Shown in pieces: positions 47,341-57,426 of a stretch of 64,000 bases of DNA. This DNA is from Tranzscheliella williamsii (lineage: Eukaryota; Basidiomycota; Ustilaginomycetes; Ustilaginales; Ustilaginaceae): NCBI GenBank assembly GCA_023212725.1, contig JALBYF010000081.1, positions 1 through 64,000 on the forward strand, written 5' to 3'. Positions within the stretch are counted from its first letter, which is position 1. Every line of letters starts with the position of its first letter. The notes under the pieces are model-generated. The model was not told the origin of the DNA, did no database searches, and worked only from the letters and a program-made list of their open reading frames with translations. The position numbers were made by a program, and so were the translations under genes.

Positions 47341-49230
47341 ATGGGTCTCTTTTCGAGTGACAGCCAACTGCTGTCGGACGCCACGGCGTATGCGACGCCA
47401 GCTCTGTTCGCGCCTTCGACGGTGAAAGAAGCGGCCAAAGCTAAGTCGTACGACTTTATCATTGTCGGAGGCGGCACCGCAGGCTGTGTCCTGGCTAACA
47501 GGCTCACTGCCGACGCCAATACCTCTGTCCTCCTTCTCGAGGCCGGTGGAAACAACGATGCTCTCGAGGTCAAGGCGCCTGCCATGTTCACCAAAAACTT
47601 CCGTACCGAGAGAGACTGGGACTACACCACTACGCCTCAGCCCAACGTTGAGAACAAGGCGTTCCAGTGGCCGCGAGGCAAGCTGCTCGGCGGCTGCTCC
47701 TCGATCAACGCTATGATGTTCCATCACTGTGCACCTTCTGACTACGACGAATGGGCTCAAGTATATGGGTGCCAGGACTGGTCCTACCAGCAGATCCTTC
47801 CTTACCTCCGAAAGGCGGAGAAGTATACTCCGCATGCGTCCCAGCCCGACGTCAAAGCCGCCGACAGGGGAGACTCGGGTCTCTGGCAGACGGGACACTC
47901 GTCCTACAAGTCCGAGTGTACTAGCAAGGGCTGGGTCAATGCGTGCGTCGAGGTGGGCATCCCCTTTCGCCCTGACCTCAACACCGCTGCGGGGAGCGAG
48001 GGCGTGACGCAGTTCACTACCTTCATCGACAAGTTCGGCCGGCGCTCATCGGCGGCTACCGCCTACCTTTCGCCCGAGGTCCGGGCGCGGCCCAACCTGA
48101 CGATCGGCATCTACGTAATGGTCCGCCGGGTTATCTTCGACCGGAGTGAACCCAAGCCCCTGGCCATTGCAGTGGAGCTTCAGAACAAGAAGGAGGGCGC
48201 GACCTTCTACGCCCACGCACGCCAGAAGATCATCCTGTCGGCTGGCTCCATCAACTCGCCTCAGACGTTGATGCTCTCTGGTATCGGCCCCGCGCCTGTG
48301 CTTAGCAAGTTTGGGATCCCGCCTGTTGCCGAGAATGCGCTCGTCGGCGAACGTCTGAGCGACCACCTTTGCAGTACGCCGATCCTGGTCAAGGCCAGGA
48401 CCAATATGACGATAGACTATCTCACCAGAGAGATCAAGGCCGTTCCTGCGCTTGTTCGATGGCTCATCACGGGCGGCGGGCCGATCTCGTCGAATGCGGG
48501 CGAGGTGGCCGCGTTTGTGCGGACCAACGACACATCCTTGCCGCTTTACCACGGACTGACGCAGGCGGAGAACAAGCCCGCCTTCCATGGGTCGCTGGGC
48601 AAGGGGCCTGATCTGGAACTGATTGCGACGCCGCTGGCGTACGTGGACCACGGCGCGACGCCTGCGCCGACAGGGACGGGGTGCATTTCGATCGTGGGGC
48701 TTAACGTGCGGCCCAAGTCCAAGGGGGTGGTGACGCTCGCGTCGGCGGATCCATGGGACAAGGCGATCGTCGATCCGCGCTACTTCAGCGACGCCGGCGA
48801 CAACGACCGCAAGGTGGCGCTGGCGGGGATGCGGCTCTGCATCGCCATCGCGCACGCCCACGCGCTCCAACCCTACATCGAGGGTTACCAGACCGAGCTC
48901 GAAAGCGACTTCTTCTGGCCTGCCTCGGCCGACCCCGCCAAACTGACCGACGACCAGCTGCTCAAACACATGACCAAACTCGCCTTCACCCTCTACCACC
49001 CCGTAGGCACTGCCAAGATGGGCCCCGACCCCGCCGACGCCGTCGTAGACACCCGCCTCAACGTCCACGGCGTCGACGGCCTCGCCGTCTGCGACGCCAG
49101 CATCTTCCCAGAGCAGATCTCAGGCCACCCCACCGCCGCCGTCATCGCCGTCGCCGAGCGCGCCTCTGAGTTCTTCACCAGCCTGGCCAAAGACAAGACC
49201 TCCACCGTCAACATCTCGCCCCATCTCTAG
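47341..49230 (+). CDS. GMC-family FAD oxidoreductase
   Basis: 629 aa, one exon. The glucose-methanol-choline family oxidises alcohols with FAD. The N-terminal dinucleotide motif is DFIIVGGGTAG (43-48). Further motifs: LLLEAGG, the first family signature FQWPRGKLLGGCSSINAM, and the second signature region GSINSPQTLMLSGIGP. The active-site pair is H553 (YHPVGTAKMG) and H596 (SGHPTAAVIAVAE), the His-His arrangement found in aryl-alcohol and glucose oxidases. There is no signal peptide, so it is probably intracellular. The substrate (choline, aryl alcohol or other) cannot be read. The antisense long ORF on the minus strand is a composition shadow. Confidence 0.92.
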   Translation: MGLFSSDSQLLSDATAYATPALFAPSTVKEAAKAKSYDFIIVGGGTAGCVLANRLTADANTSVLLLEAGGNNDALEVKAPAMFTKNFRTERDWDYTTTPQPNVENKAFQWPRGKLLGGCSSINAMMFHHCAPSDYDEWAQVYGCQDWSYQQILPYLRKAEKYTPHASQPDVKAADRGDSGLWQTGHSSYKSECTSKGWVNACVEVGIPFRPDLNTAAGSEGVTQFTTFIDKFGRRSSAATAYLSPEVRARPNLTIGIYVMVRRVIFDRSEPKPLAIAVELQNKKEGATFYAHARQKIILSAGSINSPQTLMLSGIGPAPVLSKFGIPPVAENALVGERLSDHLCSTPILVKARTNMTIDYLTREIKAVPALVRWLITGGGPISSNAGEVAAFVRTNDTSLPLYHGLTQAENKPAFHGSLGKGPDLELIATPLAYVDHGATPAPTGTGCISIVGLNVRPKSKGVVTLASADPWDKAIVDPRYFSDAGDNDRKVALAGMRLCIAIAHAHALQPYIEGYQTELESDFFWPASADPAKLTDDQLLKHMTKLAFTLYHPVGTAKMGPDPADAVVDTRLNVHGVDGLAVCDASIFPEQISGHPTAAVIAVAERASEFFTSLAKDKTSTVNISPHL

Positions 49231-49384
49231 GCTCGCTTCCCCTCCCCCGCATCTACCTACCGCACTTTCAAAGCGCCCTGTCAACATTGTATAGTAACGT
49301 CCAGTATTCCTCTCGCATCGTCGAACAGGACTATAGTACGTTCTGTGCAAAGTTGATGTGCAAAAGCTGATGCATGCACTGGGC

Positions 49385-51481
49385 TCAAGGCTTGCGGAAG
49401 GCAATGGTAGTAGTGCTGGAGCCCTTGGCGCCCCCAAAGGTGAAGGTGGGGGTAGGGACGACCGATTCAACGGCAAAACCGAGCTTAGTAAATCGCTCTG
49501 TCACCTCGGCCTCGGTAAAGTTGCACGAGGTGATGAGAAAGATACCGTCCTTCTTGACCAGCTGCGCGACAGCGTGACTGTAGATGTCGATGGGCATCTG
49601 GCCGCGTACTGGCTGGGAGCTGAGCGCGATGGCGTCCATGGTGCCTTTGTCGCAGACCAAGTCCCACTTCTCCTCGGTCGAGTTGAGCTGCTGTGTCGGG
49701 ATCTTGTTCAGCTGCGCGAGCTGGGCAGGATCGAGGAGGTCAGAGGCGAGGAAGGCGACGCGCTCGCAGTCTCCGCCCCGCTTCGCGCCAATGGCACGAG
49801 CAAGCTCGACCGAGGCCTCAGAATAGTCGACACCCAGCATGCGGTCGGCAGCGAAAACGTCCTCCAGATCGGCACTCGACTCGATCATCTCAAACAGGAG
49901 GTGGCCATTGCCCGTACCGAGGTCCAAAACGGTAGGGGCGTGCGCCTCCGATGAGAACCGCGTCTCCGTCTCGGTGTAGAACGTTTCGAGGAACTTGATC
50001 ATGCGCATCACGGCATCTTCGCCAAACCAGACCTCGCCCTCCTCGCCAATCTCCTGAAAGTTGGTCACCTCCCGGGCGTATACAGAATCCCAATGCTGCT
50101 TGGTGCCCAGCTTGGATTCCGGAAGGGGCTCGTCGCCAGTCACCTCCTGCTTAGCAACCTCCTCCTTACCCACAGTGGGAGTAGACGGCTGGATGGGCAC
50201 GTAAACGCTCTGGCCGATCTCAATGACCTCGAAAGCGTCCACATCCAAACCCCGTCGCTTTACCTCTTCGATCAGCAGCTTAGGGGGCTCGTTAACGTCT
50301 TCAGGGGTAAGTTGGAAGCTGCCCCAATGTATGCCGTACGATTTGCGGCTCTTGACGTCTTGATGCACCAGTACCGCGTCTTGGGGCGCTAGATGCACGG
50401 TCGACATAATGTACCGTGGCAGGTAGGCGCCGATAGGGATGAGGGAGAGGTCAAAGGGACCTAAGGTCTCCCCGATCTCTTTGAAGGCTGGACATGCGGG
50501 CAGAGAGTCTTCCTGCTCCTTGGGAAAATGCCGAGGAACAGCTCGGTATCCTGTGTCGCCGGCGAAATAGACGTTCGCCCCGGAAGACGATGGAGAGGTG
50601 GCTTGGAAGGTCCAGCCGGCCCAGAGCGTGCGGTCGCGATCGGCCAAGCCTCTTCCGGAGAAGTGTTCCGCGGGGACGCAGGTGACTTTGAGCACTTGCT
50701 GGGATTCCAGGCATACGGTACTCTGCTGCCACCAGTCCGACTCGGTGAGCTCGTTGTCGGCCAAGCCAAAGTGGGTCTGGAACCACTTCTTGTTGCCGAG
50801 CGGGCAAAAAACATGCGGCCTTTTGACCCCGCTCACAGTGGGATGTAGGAGCTTGGATATGGTAGTGTAGTCCATGTGATCGTAGTGGTTATGCGAGAAT
50901 ACCAAGAGGTCAGGCCACACTTGCTTGCCGTGTTGATTAGTGGCATTGGCGATTTCTTCCACCGTCACTGGGGCATCTGTGTACCTTTGTGGACCCAACC
51001 ATTGCACGGGCGATACGCGGCGGGACAAGACCGGGTCGCAGAGAATGGTCATCGTCTCGCCAGACCCGATAGGGATCTGCAGGTGGCAAACGGCATGGCC
51101 AAGCCAGGTGAAGACGACACCATTCTCCGTTGACTCGGCCGCGGCGGGATTGATGGCTGTCCAGGTTGGTGCATGGACAGGAGGTAGTACGGCACTACCT
51201 TCCGATGATGCGATTTTTGGAGGAAGCGGCGCCACGTCCCACTCGAAGAGCCACGCCCTCAGGTCGACAAGCCGCGCCTTCAGAAAGCCGAGCCCGCGTT
51301 GGTTGTTGGCAGACGGCCAAGGCGACTGGAACTTGCGTTTGCGGATGTCCAGCGGTTGCGAATCAGAAGTCGGTGACGGGACGTTCGACCAGTGTGGGGG
51401 TGGACTTGTGCGATAGTAATCAGGAGCAACGGAAGACTGGGCAGTATGCTTGGACACCGTGTAAGACGTCGAGGACGACAT
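49385..51481 (-). CDS. Fusion: NAPE-PLD-like metallo-beta-lactamase + EFM4-type methyltransferase
   Basis: 698 aa in one uninterrupted frame. Residues about 85-430 form a metallo-beta-lactamase domain of the N-acyl-phosphatidylethanolamine phospholipase D kind: FTWLGHAVCHLQI, H197-N-H199-Y-D201-H202, AEHFSGRG, AGDTGYR (from 307) and GIHWGSF. Residues about 455-698 are a seven-strand SAM methyltransferase matching EFM4, the enzyme that methylates elongation factor EF1A lysine: SKLGTKQHWD (456-465), EVWFGEDAV, LDLGTGNG (519-526), DKGTMDAI and ITSCNFTEAE. In most organisms these are two separate genes. The ATG at 51481 has a good context; the frame continues upstream with another ATG at 51538 and a positively charged N-terminus that could be a mitochondrial signal. 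No stop or splice signal was found between the halves. Confidence 0.85.
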   Translation of the reverse strand: MSSSTSYTVSKHTAQSSVAPDYYRTSPPPHWSNVPSPTSDSQPLDIRKRKFQSPWPSANNQRGLGFLKARLVDLRAWLFEWDVAPLPPKIASSEGSAVLPPVHAPTWTAINPAAAESTENGVVFTWLGHAVCHLQIPIGSGETMTILCDPVLSRRVSPVQWLGPQRYTDAPVTVEEIANATNQHGKQVWPDLLVFSHNHYDHMDYTTISKLLHPTVSGVKRPHVFCPLGNKKWFQTHFGLADNELTESDWWQQSTVCLESQQVLKVTCVPAEHFSGRGLADRDRTLWAGWTFQATSPSSSGANVYFAGDTGYRAVPRHFPKEQEDSLPACPAFKEIGETLGPFDLSLIPIGAYLPRYIMSTVHLAPQDAVLVHQDVKSRKSYGIHWGSFQLTPEDVNEPPKLLIEEVKRRGLDVDAFEVIEIGQSVYVPIQPSTPTVGKEEVAKQEVTGDEPLPESKLGTKQHWDSVYAREVTNFQEIGEEGEVWFGEDAVMRMIKFLETFYTETETRFSSEAHAPTVLDLGTGNGHLLFEMIESSADLEDVFAADRMLGVDYSEASVELARAIGAKRGGDCERVAFLASDLLDPAQLAQLNKIPTQQLNSTEEKWDLVCDKGTMDAIALSSQPVRGQMPIDIYSHAVAQLVKKDGIFLITSCNFTEAEVTERFTKLGFAVESVVPTPTFTFGGAKGSSTTTIAFRKP

Positions 51482-52057
51482 GGTTCTCCGTACGAGAGGC
51501 TGGATGGGAATACCAGGGCGACTCGAACGTGTCCACATGGACGGACCCTCCAGCACGAAGGCAAAGCTGTCACTGAACAAAGTGAATCCAGGTGTTTGTG
51601 GTTCGCGCGACACAGGGTGCAGACTTCAGCGAAAGAAGCGGGCAAAGCTAACGAGGGGACGGGGGACGGAAGGAAGAGGGATGAAGAGACGTCAGGAAAC
51701 CTGCTTTCAAATGTGAGCGAGCCCCTTTCCTTCTATGCACAAGATTACCGCGAGGTTGCTCGTCGCCGGTCATGACCGACGTCGGCGTCATTGACTGCGA
51801 ATTCATCTTCCACGTCAGACACAGACCATCGTCATAGTTGACCCGGGTCGATGACACTCTGCTCAATTGGCAACGGAAAGGTGCCAGATAGATGCTGGAT
51901 CGAACGGGCCCTTCAGCTGCCCGCCACCACAGCTCCCGTCACAATTCCTGGCTTTAGTTGTGGAGCCGCTTGGTAACACCATCACCCCGCACGGCGAGAC
52001 TGGTCTTGGGTCTGGCCTGCAGATTGGCTAACGTTGCCAACCGGTTGGGCTGGGATA
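51482..52057. promoter_or_regulatory. Divergent promoter region of the fusion gene and the CofD-like gene
   Basis: About 575 bp between divergent starts. Only short frames; no family resemblance and no specific motif recognised. Confidence 0.4.
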
Positions 52058-54143
52058 ATGGAGGACACGCTGAGGGTCACGATAGAACGAGACGACGTGA
52101 CGACTTCCGCTGGTCTATTCGCAGACGCCGACGTCGACGGCACAGATGCAGACTCACGTCGGCACCTGGAGCATCTCCCCGATCTGATACATCCGGTACC
52201 TAGCAGTGAGCCTCAGGACGAGCCAGGAGAGATACTGGTGATCAGTGGAGGAAGTGGCTTCAATGACCTCGTCGGCGCAACTCCTGGCGCCACCTACGTG
52301 ATGCCGATATCGGACAATGGAGGCTCCTCGTCCGAGATCATCCGTGTGCTCGGTGGTCCTTCGATCGGAGACTTGCGTTCCAGGCTCACTCGACTGATTC
52401 CGACGCCGTCTCGCAACCCGGCCGTTGTCTGCTCTGACGACAACACTCACCGGCATCCTTCGCCGCCGCAATCCAACCAGGCCATCTATAACCTGCTTTC
52501 CTATCGTCTCCCCACCACGGGCAAGTCGCGCGACATCAAGCAGGAATGGATGGATATCCTGGAAGGCAACCATCTGCTTTGGCGCGGCATCGAGCCCGAA
52601 CGCAAAGAGGTGATCCGCGGCTTCCTCGTCCACTTTGAGAGCGAGGTGCTGCGCCGAGCTCACCGGCACTTCAACTTCCGTGGCGGATCGATCGGCAACT
52701 TCTTCCTGGCTGCTGCGCAGAAGTTCTTCCGTTCTATACAGAGCGCCATCTTCCTCTTTTCAGCCACTACCCAGATCCACAGTTTCATGGCGGCCGGCAG
52801 CAAGGTCCTTCCCGTGATCAACACCAACCATACTGCTACCATTGCCGCCGAGCTCGAGAATGGCGAGATCATTGTCGGGCAGTGCGAGATCTCGCACCCT
52901 GCGCCCAAACCTCCATCCGTCCGAGCCGCTAACAGTTCGGCGACGCCTGGCGCAATGGAGCCCGGCGGGTCGCTGTCCAGCCAGCCTCCCGGCACCCCTT
53001 CCTCCGCTGTGTTTGAGGCCTTTGAGCCGAAAGTTCGGGACGACTTTTTCTCTTCATTGCACGAACCGGGCTCCCATTCGCAAAACTCTGGCTTGCTCAC
53101 CCCTGGCTTCGGCGCGCCTAGCCACTACTCGAACCGAGCTGTGGGCACTTGGTACGACTCGACGGGTGCCCAGGGGGTGGGCGAACAGGCGGGTGCGTAC
53201 AGACGCTCGCAAAAACCCGGGCTGGTCACCGTGGGCACGCACAAGGACGGGTTGGAGCCAGCCGAGGAGGGGCGGGATTCGCCCGAGGGACTCGATGCGG
53301 CAGCGCGGGCGGGGCAGGGCGGGGAGAAGCCTAGCGAGGCGGACGAGGAGGGGGACGAGGTGGCGAGCGGCAACATTGTCTTCTCCAAGGCGGACCGCGG
53401 CGAGGCGGAGGCGAGGCTGCCGTCGCCGATCCGGCGCGTTTTCTACGTCAATGCGTACAGGGACGAGATCTACCCGGCGCCCAATCCGTCGTTTGTGGCG
53501 CACCTGCTGCGGTGTCGGACGCTGATCTACTCGTGCGGCTCGCTGTGGACGAGCATCGTCCCCTGCCTCGGCCTGCGCGGCGTCGCTGCCGCCATTGCCC
53601 GCTCCCCGACGCTCCGCCACAAGATCCTCCTGCTCAACTCCGCCCACGACCGCGAAACCGCAGCCATGTCCGCACGCGACTTTGTCCGCGCCATCACCAC
53701 CACCCTCGCCCACACCGACCGCACCCCCGCCACCCCGGCCCGCTATCGCCCTGCCGACTTTATCACCCACATCGTAAGCCGCTCCACCACCCACAGCCCC
53801 TCCCGTCCCCACCCGCTGACCTCTTAGCCTTCCATCCCAGGTCTACTTCCCCGGCGGCCAGGTCGAAACCAACACCGCAGAGCTGCAAGTGAGTTGTTCC
53901 CCCCCCCCCCCCCCCCCGCCCTAGTCCTCCACCCTAATTCGCCCCTTTCCGTGTCAAGGCTATGGGCATACAATGCGTCGCGGCGCACTCGGACCTCGGC
54001 AGCAGCAACAGCTGCCCTAAGTTCGACGAAGGAGGTGAGTTCACCGCAGAGACTCTTTGGCGCCGCTCGCCAGGAGCTGACGCCCGAACGTTCCTGAAAC
54101 CGCAGCCGTCCGCCGCGCTCTATCGCAGATCACAGGGTCGTAG
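52058..54143 (+). CDS. CofD/YvcK-like protein (UPF0052)
   Basis: Exons 52058-53773, 53841-53888, 53959-54034 and 54106-54143 give 625 aa. The N-terminal core has ISGGSGFNDL, YVMPISDNGGSSSEIIRVLGG and GDLRSRL, the nucleotide-sugar-binding motifs of YvcK/CofD-like proteins. The middle (about 290-460) is a low-complexity, acidic insert. The end has VFYVNAYRDEIYP, then the three small exons add VYFPGGQVETN, MGIQCVAAHSD and the family tail FDEGAVRRALSQI. All introns are 67-71 bp. YvcK proteins in bacteria affect cell-wall precursor metabolism; fungal homologues are uncharacterised. The splice model is well supported because each junction restores conserved sequence. Confidence 0.9.
53899..53917 (+). 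repeat. 19-bp poly-C tract inside an intron
   Basis: An uninterrupted run of 19 C within the 70-bp second intron of the CofD-like gene (53889-53958). It lies 10 bp after the GTGAGT donor. Such runs are unstable and also error-prone in sequencing. Confidence 0.9.
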
Positions 54144-54305
54144 AACAGACGAGGTGCTGCTAGATGGCGTCGACATGATCAGTAGAGTAGTGTACAACAG
54201 GCTGAGAAAGGGTGCCGAGCTGCGCCGTGCAGATGGTTCCATGCAGGTGATGCTGGTGATCGAGGGGATGCGGGGGTGCGCAAGCGGTTCTCTCGCCGGC
54301 AGCGT

Positions 54306-55541
54306 CTAGAGGGTGGCGAGATAGTGGGTGTCGTCGCAGTCGCGGATGCGTTTGGCGGCTTGCTCGGCGGTCAGATCGCGCTGTGGCTCGGCCATCATCT
54401 CGAAGCCTACGAGGAATTTGCGGACCGAGGCGGAGCGCAGGAGCGGCGGGTAAAAGTGGACGTGGAACTGGGCAAAGTCGTCCTCTTCCGCAGCGACGTT
54501 CTGCGTGGGCTGTTGGTGGATGCCCATCGAGTACGGGAACGAGCACTTGAAGACATTGTCCAGCTTGCAGGTGACCTGGGCAAAGATTCGCGCCAGCGCC
54601 ACTACCTCGAGCTCGGTCATCTGGAGGATGTTCCGGATCTGCCGCTGAACCGGGAGAAGAAGAACCTCGAACGGCCAGACAGCCCAGTACGGTACGATGG
54701 CCAGAAAGTGTTCGTTGGCAGTGATTACCCTCGGTTGGCCGGGCGCCGAGAGTTCGAGCTTGGCGAGGGTGAGCAGCATAGACGGGCGTCCGAGGTCGTC
54801 GCTTGCGCCCAAGCTGATCTTTGGATCCTGGTTGGCTGGATTCTGAGACCAAAGCCGGAGAGACAGGAGCTCCTTGGCGGGCTCTTCGGGGACGTAGTCG
54901 AGCGACCAGGCCTGGCCGTGAGGGTGCGGATTGGAGCAGCCCATGGCGGAACCCTTGTTCTCAAAGATCTGGATGTACTTGACGAACGGATTCTCGGCAG
55001 GGATCTGTTTATAGATCTTTTGCCAGCTCTGGATGATGGGCACGATATGCTGCTCCGGCGAAAAAGGCGGGGTGCTGAGCTGGGCCAAGGTGAGGTTGTG
55101 CTGTGGATGGAAGCAGATCACGTAGCATTTGCCACGCGCGGGTTGGGACTGCAAGAGCGGATGCGGGTCCGCCTCCTTCTCGACGGCTTGGGGTATCAAG
55201 GCGGCATAGTCATTCTCGAAGAAGAAGGTGGACTGATAGTGGTCATTCTGCGCACCTGTCGCGCGCACATTGCCCGGGCAGAGGTAGCACTTGTCGTCGT
55301 ACGCAGGCAGAGAGGCGCCCTGCGGCTTTTCCTCCTGCCCCTGCCATGGCCGCTTGGTCCGGTGAGGCGAACAGAGGACCCAGCTGCGCGTCAAGGGGTT
55401 GTATCGTCGGTGGGGATGCTCGGTGGAATCGAATCGGGGCAGTTCGTCTCTGTGCATGCTGCTTGCCATGGCAGAAGCACCGTCATGGCCGCTTACAAAT
55501 CCATTGGCATGGCCGTTGGCGCCGCCTGTACGACCGTTCAT
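54306..55541 (-). CDS. GAL7: Galactose-1-phosphate uridylyltransferase
   Basis: 411 aa, one exon. The Leloir-pathway enzyme exchanging UMP between UDP-glucose and galactose-1-phosphate in the cytosol. Visible: HRRYNPLTRSWVLCSPHR near the N-terminus, zinc ligand pair C85-x2-C88 (CYLC), the catalytic loop GCSNPHPHGQAW with H206-P-H208 (nucleophile His), and the end HVHFYPPLLR. The first 30 residues (Gly/His/Asn/Ala-rich) precede the usual start of the family. ATG 55541 is the first in frame; M24 or M29 are possible alternatives. Other GAL genes are not in the window. It is convergent with the CofD-like gene, with about 160 bp between stops. Confidence 0.96.
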   Translation of the reverse strand: MNGRTGGANGHANGFVSGHDGASAMASSMHRDELPRFDSTEHPHRRYNPLTRSWVLCSPHRTKRPWQGQEEKPQGASLPAYDDKCYLCPGNVRATGAQNDHYQSTFFFENDYAALIPQAVEKEADPHPLLQSQPARGKCYVICFHPQHNLTLAQLSTPPFSPEQHIVPIIQSWQKIYKQIPAENPFVKYIQIFENKGSAMGCSNPHPHGQAWSLDYVPEEPAKELLSLRLWSQNPANQDPKISLGASDDLGRPSMLLTLAKLELSAPGQPRVITANEHFLAIVPYWAVWPFEVLLLPVQRQIRNILQMTELEVVALARIFAQVTCKLDNVFKCSFPYSMGIHQQPTQNVAAEEDDFAQFHVHFYPPLLRSASVRKFLVGFEMMAEPQRDLTAEQAAKRIRDCDDTHYLATL

Positions 55542-56169
55542 ACTGTGGGGGACAGGGGCAATAGTGTCGCGTGCAGGTGCTTGTGGAAGGTTCGTCTAGC
55601 GAGCGCTGTTCTCCGTCGTCGCTCGTACGAATCAGAGGATCGATAGGTGGACCGCTTGGGTGAGGAGTAGGTTGACTTGCTGAGTGGCAGCGTGATGATG
55701 GCAGTATGCTACGTCCGCTGCTGCTTATAATGGCAAGCTCTCGGCCTTCGCAGGTCTCTCCATGCAACTCACCATTCACATTGGCATAATCACAATGCAT
55801 GCAGGCTGCGGGCGATGACGCCAATCTGACAATTGCCATTATATTCATCGCAGGCGCTGGCTTGTAACCGTGCCACCTGAGCGCAGCAAAGAGAAAAAGC
55901 TAGCTCGCCCCGACTAACACCGAAGACCGGCCAAGATCGATCCACCGCTCGAGGCATTGCTCCAACTCGGGACCCTGAACATACTGGCCGGCGTGGCATG
56001 GCCCCCCTCGCCATCGCGTGGTACTCGTCTTCTGACCACGGCACTTGTTCAAGCAAGACCCGACACAGCCAAAGTGTCCGGCCGTATAGAGCCTTAGCTG
56101 CATGCGATGTGTGAAAACATGGGACGAAGCAACTGTCTATCTCAAGTGGTAGCAGGAGGCAGCCGGTGT
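55542..56169. promoter_or_regulatory. GAL7 upstream region and TMEM97-like gene 3' flank
   Basis: About 630 bp containing the GAL7 promoter. I find no conserved frame. No galactose-regulator site was confidently identified. Confidence 0.4.
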
Positions 56170-57037
56170 CTACTGGTGCTTCTTCATCGCTGACGGCTGG
56201 GCGACGGTGAGCAGGTGAATAATCCGTAGCATCATATCCACTGTCAGCATTGCTGGTAGCAAGCAGAACGGGATGTAGTTTCTTTCATACCCGCAGCAGC
56301 ACCAAAAGAACGCCACATCAGGTCAGCATCAAGCGGGGTCGAGCATCCAGCAGCACCTATGTCTAGCATTCCGGGCGATCGACAAGGTCAGTCTATTGAC
56401 TCACTGTAGGAGACCACGGGTCTGAGCCGCGGAGAGTCCGTGTCCATCCGTGCCGTACAGGACACTGCAGATGCATTGCAATGTCGAGGAAGCAGCTGTG
56501 CCGGGGCAAATGAGCATTCATCAGCTGGACGGTTCGTTGGATTACAGCAACGGCGCGGGCTGTACTCACCTAGCGTACCGTAGCCGACCAGCACGGGATA
56601 GGTGCGCTTTTCATCTATATATACGCGTACGACCAAGCAGGATCAGCACATTGCTTCACAGCATCGAAACGGACAGCGCAGACGCGGGCCGACTCACCGA
56701 CAAGCAGACCCCAGATGCCGACAATGAAGCAGGGGATCTGTACCAGCGTTTCGCTCGCCAGCAGCACCCGGAACCAGACGTGGGCGGGGGATCGGCTGGC
56801 AGCGGCCAGGAGGAACGGATCTTGGGACGAGTGCAGGTAGTCGGCAAGCAGCTGCTGCACGCGTGCGGGAAAGACGCGCTGCGTGTACGGCGGCAAGGCG
56901 AGCTGCGCATCGACCACAATCGACGCCAAGAGGTGGACGACAAAGTAGCCCAGGTAGAGCATGTCCAGCCGCCGCTCCAACAGCCGCCTCCGCTGCAGTA
57001 CTCTCTCTACCGCCCCCGCCTCGCTGGCCTTCCGCAT
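56170..57037 (-). CDS. TMEM97/EXPERA-domain membrane protein
   Basis: Four exons, 56698-57037, 56570-56614, 56405-56495 and 56170-56281, give 195 aa with four membrane helices. The order matches the TMEM97/sigma-2-receptor family of ER and endosomal sterol-related proteins: LDMLYLGYFVVHLLASIVVD, DPFLLAAASRSPAHVWFRVLLASETLVQIP in the first exon, then the spliced LVDEKRTYPVLVGYGTL, then SAAQTRGLLQ, then YIPFCLLPAMLTVDMMLRI. Each splice keeps frame and restores the family sequence; donors are GTGAGT three times. The second exon is just 45 bp. The protein ends in KKHQ, a lysine-containing tail that could act in ER retrieval. Function in fungi is not established. Confidence 0.85.
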
Positions 57038-57426
57038 GCTGATTCTCGACACGATTCGCAGGTGGTGGAGGATGGCGGCCAACTCGATTAGCGCAAAGAT
57101 GGCAGCTTTCTTCCTCTTCCAGCCACGTTGTTGCGGATGTTAGACTCTAGATCCGCGCATAACATCAGTCACAGCATCCTCCACGGACCATATCCGCACA
57201 GCCGCACAGCCATGATCAGCAGCAAGTACAAAGTCGCGACAAGGCAGGAGGCCAGAAATACAGATGGGTGTTGCTGCGAGCTGCAGATTTGCGCGGAACA
57301 ATGCCAAGGCTCGTGCTGACCAGTAACTGACGGGCATGGTATAAACAGAAAACGACAGATCGAGGCGGGATGGAGGCAAAGAGGGGGAAAAACAGGGAGA
57401 TACAACAACGAGAAAGGACGACGGCG
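57038..57426. promoter_or_regulatory. TMEM97-like gene upstream region and TF 3' flank
   Basis: About 390 bp. Frames here on the minus strand are short and show no resemblance to known proteins. Confidence 0.4.

Noticed and set aside
48046..49068. 340-aa minus-strand ORF opposite the GMC oxidoreductase
   Set aside because: Arg/His-rich translation without domains; shadow of a GC-rich gene.
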